The position numbers and the translations under genes were made by a program. Below, piece by piece: positions 20,658 through 25,438 of a stretch of 25,438 nucleotides of DNA (the first letter of the stretch is position 1; each line of letters opens with the position of its first letter). The notes under the pieces were generated by a model. The model did no database searches and was not told the origin of the DNA. It saw only the letters and a program-made list of their open reading frames with translations. Where the stretch lies: positions 1 to 25,438 of the forward strand of contig DASSNT010000109.1 in assembly GCA_035701285.1 (NCBI GenBank). Reading direction: 5' to 3'. This DNA is from DASSBR01 sp035701285 (GTDB taxonomy: Bacteria; Pseudomonadota; Gammaproteobacteria; Natronospirales; DASSBR01).

Positions 20658-22370
20658 CTAGCCTGCCTTGAGCTGCTCGGTCAGATACCCGACGATCCTG
20701 TCGATGGCGATATCGCTGCTGTCCTTGTCGCGGCGGCCCTTGTATTCGACGTTGCCGGCGCCGAGGCTGCGCTCGCTCAGCACCACGCGATGCGGAATGC
20801 CGAGCAGGTCGGCGTCGCCGAACATTACGCCCGGGCGCAGGTCGCGGTCGTCGATGATTGCGTCAATGCTGTTGGCCACCATTTCGTTATACAGCTTGTC
20901 GGCGGCGGTGGCGACCGCTTCCGATTTCTTGCGGTTGAGCGGCAGGATGGCGACCGTGAACGGCGCCAGTGCCGTCGGCCAGATGATGCCGCGCTCGTCG
21001 TGGTTCTGTTCGATGGCCGCGGCGACGGTGCGGCCGACGCCGATGCCGTAGCAGCCCATCATCAGCGTCTGCTCGCGGCCGTCGGCGTCGAGCACGGTGG
21101 CGTTCATCTTTTCGCTGTACTTGGTGCCGAGCTGGAAGATGTGGCCGACTTCGATGCCGCGCGCCATCGCAAGTTTGCCTTTGCCGTCCGGGCTCGCGTC
21201 GCCGGGAATGACGTCGCGCAGATCGGCTGACGCCGGTTCCGCCAGGTCGCGCTGCCAGTTGACGCCGACGCAATGCCGGCCAGGCTCATTGGCGCCGCAT
21301 ATGAAGTCTGCCAGCACCAGCGTTTCGCGGTCGGCGATGACTGGAATATTCAAGCCCACCGGGCCGATGTAGCCGGGCTCGACGCCCAGCTCCTTGCGCA
21401 CGCGCTCGGGGCTGGCGAGCGTCAGCGGTTTCGCCACCGCTTCGAGCTTTTCCGCCTTGACGTGGTTGATCGCGTGGTCGCCGCGCAGCAGTAATGCCAC
21501 GAGGCCGCCGTCGGCGCCTTCGACGATCAGCGTTTTGACGCACTGTTCGGGCGTGACGTCGAGATAACGGCACACCTGTTCGATGGTGCGGCAGTCGGGC
21601 GTGTCCGCCGGGGCCATGTTCTGCCGGCCGGCCGGGCGCGGGCCGGCCGGTGCCTGCGCTTCGGCCAACTCGACGTTGGCGGCGTAGTCGCTGCCGTCGG
21701 AGAAGGCGATCGCGTCTTCGCCGGAATCGGCGAGCACGTGGAACTCGTGAGAGAAGTTGCCGCCGATGTCGCCGCTGTCGGCGCGCACGGCGCGAAAGTC
21801 GAGTCCGAGCCGGGTGAAGATGCGGCTGTAGGCATCAAACATGCGGTCGTAAGTCTGCTGCAGCGACGCCTCGTCGAGATGGAACGAGTAGGCGTCCTTC
21901 ATGATGAATTCGCGCGAGCGCATCACGCCGAAGCGCGGCCGGATTTCGTCGCGGAACTTGGTCTGGATCTGGTAGAAGGCGAGCGGCAGTTCTTTATAGG
22001 AACGGATCTCGCGCCGCACCAGGTCGGTGATGACTTCCTCGTGCGTGGGGCCGAAGCAGAACTCGCGGTCGTTGCGGTCGTTAAAGCGCAGCAGCAGCGG
22101 GCCGTACTTGTCCCAGCGATCCGACTCGCGCCACAGCTCGGCGGGCTGCACCGCCGGCATCAGGATTTCCAGCGCGCCGGCGCGATTCATTTCCTCGCGC
22201 ACCACTGCCTCGACCTTGCGCAGCACCTTGAGCCCCCACGGCATCCAGGTGTAGAGCCCCGCGGCGAGACGCCGGATCAGGCCGGCGCGCAGCATCAATT
22301 GATGGCTGACGATTTCCGCGTCGGCGGGGGTTTCCTTGACGGTGAATACCGGGAACTGGCTGAGGCGCAT
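20658..22370 (-). CDS. proS: prolyl-tRNA synthetase
   Basis: A 570-residue class II synthetase of the bacterial type with an inserted editing domain. The start MRLSQFPVFTVKETPADAEIVSHQLMLRAG, then LYTWMPWG and REEMNRAGALEILMP, FGPTHEEVITDL (motif 2 side), YQIQTKFRDEIRPRFGVMRSREF, FSHEFHVLADSGEDAI and the late MMGCYGIGVGRTVAAAIEQNHDERGIIWP (motif 3) all match E. coli ProRS. The INS editing domain lies around 225-390. The longer frame from 22406 is excluded because that ATG overlaps the predicted -10 box (TAGAAT) and the family begins at MRLSQ. The lytic transglycosylase follows 60 nt downstream, separated by a repeat. Confidence 0.97.
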   Translation of the reverse strand: MRLSQFPVFTVKETPADAEIVSHQLMLRAGLIRRLAAGLYTWMPWGLKVLRKVEAVVREEMNRAGALEILMPAVQPAELWRESDRWDKYGPLLLRFNDRNDREFCFGPTHEEVITDLVRREIRSYKELPLAFYQIQTKFRDEIRPRFGVMRSREFIMKDAYSFHLDEASLQQTYDRMFDAYSRIFTRLGLDFRAVRADSGDIGGNFSHEFHVLADSGEDAIAFSDGSDYAANVELAEAQAPAGPRPAGRQNMAPADTPDCRTIEQVCRYLDVTPEQCVKTLIVEGADGGLVALLLRGDHAINHVKAEKLEAVAKPLTLASPERVRKELGVEPGYIGPVGLNIPVIADRETLVLADFICGANEPGRHCVGVNWQRDLAEPASADLRDVIPGDASPDGKGKLAMARGIEVGHIFQLGTKYSEKMNATVLDADGREQTLMMGCYGIGVGRTVAAAIEQNHDERGIIWPTALAPFTVAILPLNRKKSEAVATAADKLYNEMVANSIDAIIDDRDLRPGVMFGDADLLGIPHRVVLSERSLGAGNVEYKGRRDKDSSDIAIDRIVGYLTEQLKAG

Positions 22371-22404
22371 GGCGGCTTTGTTGTTTGGCTGGTTGGAGGC
22401 GCGC

Positions 22405-22410
22405 ATTCTA
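22405..22410 (-). promoter_or_regulatory. putative -10 box of proS
   Basis: The minus strand reads TAGAAT, 35 nt before the proS ATG at 22370. The -35 is weak. It is the same hexamer as at 1964 and 2570. Confidence 0.45.
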
Positions 22411-22429
22411 GCATTTTCTTACTTCTTCT

Positions 22430-22500
22430 CCCTTTGATTGCCCCTCACCCTAGCCCTCTTCCCGCGGCGGGGAGAAAGAATCTGGAGGGGACTTCTTCTC
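22430..22500. repeat. degenerate CCCTCACCCTAGCCCTCT-type repeat
   Basis: A pyrimidine-rich intergenic repeat (CCCCTCACCCTAGCCC, then a CCCGCGGCGGGG palindrome and GGAGGGGAC) lying between the divergent proS and KARI-like genes. It resembles the hairpin repeat at 14552-14641 but is less symmetrical. No gene is present. Confidence 0.5.
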
Positions 22501-22523
22501 GCGAATAAGCCAGAATAATCCTC

Positions 22524-23501
22524 ATGCTTTACAACAACGACATCGACATCGCCCCCATCCTCGCCCGCAAAGTTGCCGTTATTGGCTACGGCTCGCAGGG
22601 CCGCGCGCAGGCGCTCAACCTGCGTGATTCCGGCGTCGACGTGACGGTCGGCCTTCGGCCGAAGTCTCCCGGGCGCGAGCAGGCGGCAGCGGATGGCGTT
22701 GCCGTTGCCGATGTGGTCGAAGCGGTCGCGGCCGCCGATGTCGTCGCGATGCTGATTCCGGACGAAGCGCAGCCGGCCGTGTATCGGAGCATCGAACCTT
22801 CGCTGCGTGAAGGCGCGACGCTTGTGTTCGCGCATGGGTTCAACATTTATTACGGGCGCATCGAGCCACGCGCGGACCTGGACGTGGTGATGGCCGCGCC
22901 GTTCGGGATTGGCGAGAAGGTGCGCTCGCTGTACGAGGCGGGCGGCGGCACGGCGGGTATGGTGGCGGTGGATGCGGATGCGTCGGGTCATGCGCTGTCG
23001 ATTGCGCTGGGTTTCGCGAAGGCGCTGGGCCTCGGGCATGGCGGCGTGATCGAAACCACCTTTAAGGAAGAAACCGAAACCGATTTGTTTGCCGAGCAGG
23101 CGGTGCTCTGCGGTGGGCTGACGCATCTGATTACGGCCGCCTATGAAACGCTGGTGGGGGCGGGTTATGCGCCGGAGATCGCCTATTTCTCCTGTTTGCA
23201 TGAAGTGAAATTGATGGCGGACGTGATTCATACCGAAGGGATCGCGCGCATGCGGGAGTCGATTTCGAGCACCGCCGCGTTCGGCGATGCGACGCGCGGG
23301 CCGCGGGTGATTAACGAGCAGTCGCGGCGGGAGATGGCGGCGATGCTGGATGAGATTCGGGATGGCCGTTTCGCAGAGGAGCAGGCGCGGGAGATGGCGG
23401 CCGGCGGGCCTGTTCTGGCTGAGTATCGGCGCGAGGCTGCCGGGCATTCGATCGAGAAGGTTGGGCGGCCGCTTCGGGAAGCGATGAAGAACGAGGACTA
23501 A
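22524..23501 (+). CDS. ketol-acid reductoisomerase (IlvC) family protein with altered active site
   Basis: A 325-residue protein of class I KARI architecture. The N-terminal Rossmann domain has GYGSQGRAQALNLRDSG (21-37) and VFAHGFNIYYGRI (101-113). The C-terminal knotted domain has ETTFKEETETDLFAEQAVLCGG (177-198) and YFSCLHEVKL (221-230). Metal ligands Asp187 and Glu191 are present, as is Glu227. Two residues expected in active KARI are not: the APKGPG lysine is Phe127 (sequence APFGIG), and the first Glu of the ExLHE motif is Ser223. The gene lies immediately before pssA, where ilvC sits in Pseudomonas, but ilvB and ilvH are absent and proS is on the other side. It may be a paralogue acting on another substrate rather than the branched-chain enzyme. 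Confidence 0.85.
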   Translation: MLYNNDIDIAPILARKVAVIGYGSQGRAQALNLRDSGVDVTVGLRPKSPGREQAAADGVAVADVVEAVAAADVVAMLIPDEAQPAVYRSIEPSLREGATLVFAHGFNIYYGRIEPRADLDVVMAAPFGIGEKVRSLYEAGGGTAGMVAVDADASGHALSIALGFAKALGLGHGGVIETTFKEETETDLFAEQAVLCGGLTHLITAAYETLVGAGYAPEIAYFSCLHEVKLMADVIHTEGIARMRESISSTAAFGDATRGPRVINEQSRREMAAMLDEIRDGRFAEEQAREMAAGGPVLAEYRREAAGHSIEKVGRPLREAMKNED

Positions 23502-23516
23502 GTGCCTAGGGCTATG

Positions 23517-23574
23517 GACTGAGTCAAGAAAAGACGGTTCTTCTTTTTCACGTAGTCCTCAGTCCTGGCTATTA
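23517..23574. repeat. imperfect inverted repeat between the KARI-like gene and pssA
   Basis: GGACTGAG (23517-23524) is inverted as CTCAGTCC about 40 nt later. The loop contains AAGAA and TTCTTCTTTTT, a weak AT-rich stem with a T-run that could act as a terminator. It separates the KARI-like gene from pssA, so they may not be one transcript. Confidence 0.4.
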
Positions 23575-23596
23575 GCTACTCCCCACTTGTGGCATC

Positions 23597-24427
23597 ATGG
23601 CCGCCCGGCCACTCAACTCTGTGACGATGGACGACGATTTCCCGGTGGATGCGCCCGGAGCCGCGAAGACGCGGCGGCGCGGCATTTACCTGCTCCCCAA
23701 CCTGTTTACTACCGGTGGCCTGTTCGCCGGTTTTTACGCGATTGTCGCGGCGATGGGCGGCCATTTCGCGGCGGCGTCGGCGGCGGTGTTCGTGGCCATG
23801 TTGATGGACGGGCTTGACGGACGCATCGCGCGGCTGACGAAGACGCAGAGCGCGTTCGGCGAGCAGTTCGACAGCATCGCCGACATGGTGTCGTTCGGGC
23901 TCGCGCCGGCGCTGGTGATCTACCAGTGGTCGCTGCACGGGCTCGACGTGTATGGCTGGCTGTGGGCACGGGCCGGCTGGTTGAGCGCGTTCGTGTATGT
24001 GGTGGCCGGGGCGTTGCGCCTGGCGCGGTTCAACGCGCGCGTCCATACGCAGGACAAGCGTTATTTCCAGGGCCTGCCGTGCCCGTCGGGCGCCGGGCTG
24101 GTTGCCGGCGGCGTCTGGTTGGGAAACAGCGTCGGCCTGGCGGGCAGCGCGGTGGTCGTGCCGGCGCTGGCCATGACGATCTGCGCCGGGCTGCTGATGG
24201 TCAGCAACATTCCGTATTACAGCTTCAAGGATCTGAATCTGCACGGGCGCGTGCCGTTTGCATACGTGCTCATCATTCCGCTGATTTTCGTGTTTATCGC
24301 GTTCAGTCCGCCGAAGACGCTGTTCGGCGCGTTCCTGGTCTATAGTTTGTCGGGGCCGGTGTTGTCGGTCTGGCGGCTCGTGCGCCGGCGCCGCATTGCG
24401 CGCGAATTGGAGAGTCGTAAAAGTTGA
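23597..24427 (+). CDS. pssA: CDP-diacylglycerol-serine O-phosphatidyltransferase
   Basis: PssA makes phosphatidylserine, the precursor of phosphatidylethanolamine. The CDP-alcohol phosphatidyltransferase motif is complete: D74-G75-x2-A78-R79-x8-G88-x3-D92-x3-D96 (DGRIARLTKTQSAFGEQFDSIAD). Several TM segments surround it (TTGGLFAGFYAIVAAMGG, PLIFVFIAFSPPKTLFG). The 276-residue length fits the bacterial type II (non-ribosomal) PssA. The start could be ATG at 23597 or 23627; neither has a strong ribosome binding site. The UDG gene overlaps or follows directly. Confidence 0.94.
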   Translation: MAARPLNSVTMDDDFPVDAPGAAKTRRRGIYLLPNLFTTGGLFAGFYAIVAAMGGHFAAASAAVFVAMLMDGLDGRIARLTKTQSAFGEQFDSIADMVSFGLAPALVIYQWSLHGLDVYGWLWARAGWLSAFVYVVAGALRLARFNARVHTQDKRYFQGLPCPSGAGLVAGGVWLGNSVGLAGSAVVVPALAMTICAGLLMVSNIPYYSFKDLNLHGRVPFAYVLIIPLIFVFIAFSPPKTLFGAFLVYSLSGPVLSVWRLVRRRRIARELESRKS

Positions 24428-25101
24428 GGCAGGACGCCATGGAGATGCTGCGGGAGATGGGCATCACGGTGTGGGTGCCGCGAGAGGCGCAGGCTGCGCC
24501 GCAGCCGGTTCCAGAGCCCGTTCCCGAAGTCGCTGAAGCGCCGCCCGATACCGCTGACATGGATTGGGGCGCGCTCGAATACGCCGTTTCGCACTGCGAG
24601 AACTGCAAACTCCACCGCACGCGCACGCAGACCGTCTTCGGCGTCGGCAACCGCCAGGCCGACTGGATGGTGGTCGGCGAGGGGCCGGGCCAGGAGGAAG
24701 ATCGCCGCGGCGAGCCGTTCGTGGGGCCGGCAGGCATGCTGCTGAACGCGATGCTCAAGGCGACCGGCCGCGCGCGCGACGACGTCTATATCGCCAACAT
24801 CGTCAAATGCCGCCCGCCGGAAAACCGCAATCCGCATCCGGACGAGGCGGCGGCGTGCGAGCCGTACCTCGCCCGGCAGATTGCGCTCATCCGGCCGAAG
24901 GTGATCGTCGCCGTCGGCAAGGTCGCCGCCAACAATCTGCTCGGCACCGACAGTTCGCTGGGGCGCCTGCGCGGCAAGGTGCATCCCCACCCGCAATTCG
25001 ATATCCCGGTCGTCGTCACCTATCACCCGGCTTACCTGCTCCGCACACCCGCCGACAAAGCGAAAGCGTGGGCCGACCTGAAGTTGGCGATGAGCTTATG
25101 A
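24424..25101 (+). CDS. family 4 uracil-DNA glycosylase (iron-sulfur type)
   Basis: Removes uracil from DNA in base excision repair. Four cysteines arranged as in family 4 enzymes ligate a 4Fe-4S cluster: Cys58 and Cys61 (CENCKL), Cys129 (VKCRPPENRNP) and Cys145 (ACEPYL), counted from TTG at 24424. Motif 1 is GEGPGQEEDRRGEPFVGPAG (85-104); motif 2 has TYHPAYLLR (199-207). A variable Pro/Glu/Ala-rich linker (22-44) joins the N-terminal MEMLREMGITVWV segment to the catalytic domain. The TTG start overlaps the pssA stop; the ATG at 24439 with AGGA 4 nt upstream is an alternative. The stop overlaps the rimI start (ATGA). Confidence 0.93.
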   Translation: MRQDAMEMLREMGITVWVPREAQAAPQPVPEPVPEVAEAPPDTADMDWGALEYAVSHCENCKLHRTRTQTVFGVGNRQADWMVVGEGPGQEEDRRGEPFVGPAGMLLNAMLKATGRARDDVYIANIVKCRPPENRNPHPDEAAACEPYLARQIALIRPKVIVAVGKVAANNLLGTDSSLGRLRGKVHPHPQFDIPVVVTYHPAYLLRTPADKAKAWADLKLAMSL

Positions 25102-25438
25102 TCGCCTGGCCGCGCAACGACCCGCCGGCGTTTCGCCGGATGATGTATGAAGATCTCGACGACGTGATGGATATCGAGCGAGAGTCGTACCAGTTCGGCT
25201 GGACGCCCGGCATTTTCGAGGACTGCCTGCGGATCGGGTATGAGTGCTGGGTGCTGCTCGATGGCGAGGCGATCACTGCTTACGGCATCATGTCGTTCGC
25301 GCCCGGCGAGGCGCACATTCTCAATATCTGCGTGGATCGCAGTCGGCAGCGGCAGGGGCAGGGGCGGGTTGTGATGGAGCATTTGATTTCCGTCGCGGTG
25401 GAGCACGGCGCGGCCCGGATGTGGCTCGAAGTCAGGCC
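25098..25438 (+). CDS. rimI: ribosomal protein alanine N-acetyltransferase RimI (3' end outside window)
   Basis: The frame from ATG at 25098 stays open to the window end (113 codons). It encodes a GNAT domain: YEDLDDVMDIERESYQFGWTPGIFEDCL at the N-terminus, then AHILNICVDRSRQRQGQGRVVMEHLI with the acetyl-CoA loop RQRQGQG, then GAARMWLEVR. These are RimI features; RimI acetylates the N-terminus of ribosomal protein S18, encoded here at 10361. The ATG overlaps the UDG stop by 4 nt (ATGA), indicating translational coupling. In many Gammaproteobacteria rimI lies beside related repair or tsaB genes. Confidence 0.9.
   Translation, partial: MIAWPRNDPPAFRRMMYEDLDDVMDIERESYQFGWTPGIFEDCLRIGYECWVLLDGEAITAYGIMSFAPGEAHILNICVDRSRQRQGQGRVVMEHLISVAVEHGAARMWLEVR

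Noticed and set aside
22514..22519. AATAAT as a -10 box for the KARI-like gene
   Set aside because: It is only 4 nt from the ATG, which would leave no leader or ribosome binding site.

Overview
The window is high-GC, densely coded chromosomal DNA from a gammaproteobacterium. The strongest evidence is conserved gene order: rpsF-rpsR-DUF2232-rplI-dnaB-alr-radA, corB-like next to ypjD, and an ilvC-family gene next to pssA. MltF, ProRS and DnaB also align well with their E. coli counterparts as I remember them. A GlyGly-CTERM-like tail on a subtilase and a KARI whose nucleotide motif resembles the Xanthomonadales type lean towards the Xanthomonadales/Nevskiales area, but order-level placement is uncertain. 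I see no prophage, IS transposase, CRISPR array or plasmid gene.

Layout. 1-1903: tadA (5' end cut by the window) and mltF, convergent. 1904-2605: a non-coding island with tRNA-Ser(CGA), flanked on both sides by decayed tRNA-Ser copies that each carry a small hairpin element. 2606-5789: a tight operon of yjbQ, a GT2 glycosyltransferase, a LAB_N membrane protein and an ArnT-like GT39 transferase, probably for lipid-linked sugar transfer to the envelope. 5792-5938: a MITE-like imperfect palindrome. 5941-9251 (minus): a PA3496-like small protein, a GNAT acetyltransferase and a secreted subtilase. 9285-9680 (minus): tRNA-Arg(CCU), a decayed tRNA-Arg copy carrying a third hairpin element, and tRNA-Ala(CGC). 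9778-16005: ribosomal protein, replication and repair genes. 16002-18154 (minus): ypjD and a CorB-like transporter. 18411-19637: two lipoproteins, one with LysM. 19720-22370: acyP, a lytic transglycosylase and proS. 22524 to the end: a divergent KARI homologue, pssA, a family 4 uracil-DNA glycosylase and rimI (cut by the window).

Most CDSs are housekeeping genes. The unusual material is in the RNA and repeat regions. Three copies of a roughly 50-75 nt element (two hairpins, AGGA-type loops) sit inside broken tandem copies of tRNA-Ser or tRNA-Arg, always in the same orientation as the tRNA. I do not recognise this as a named repeat family. Other points are a KARI paralogue lacking two residues expected for catalysis, repeat sequence that has become the start or end of coding genes (lytic transglycosylase, alr), and a ribosomal protein S6 with a long acidic tail. 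Start codons were chosen by family alignment, Shine-Dalgarno sites and, for rpsF and proS, because the more upstream ATG lies inside the predicted -10 box.
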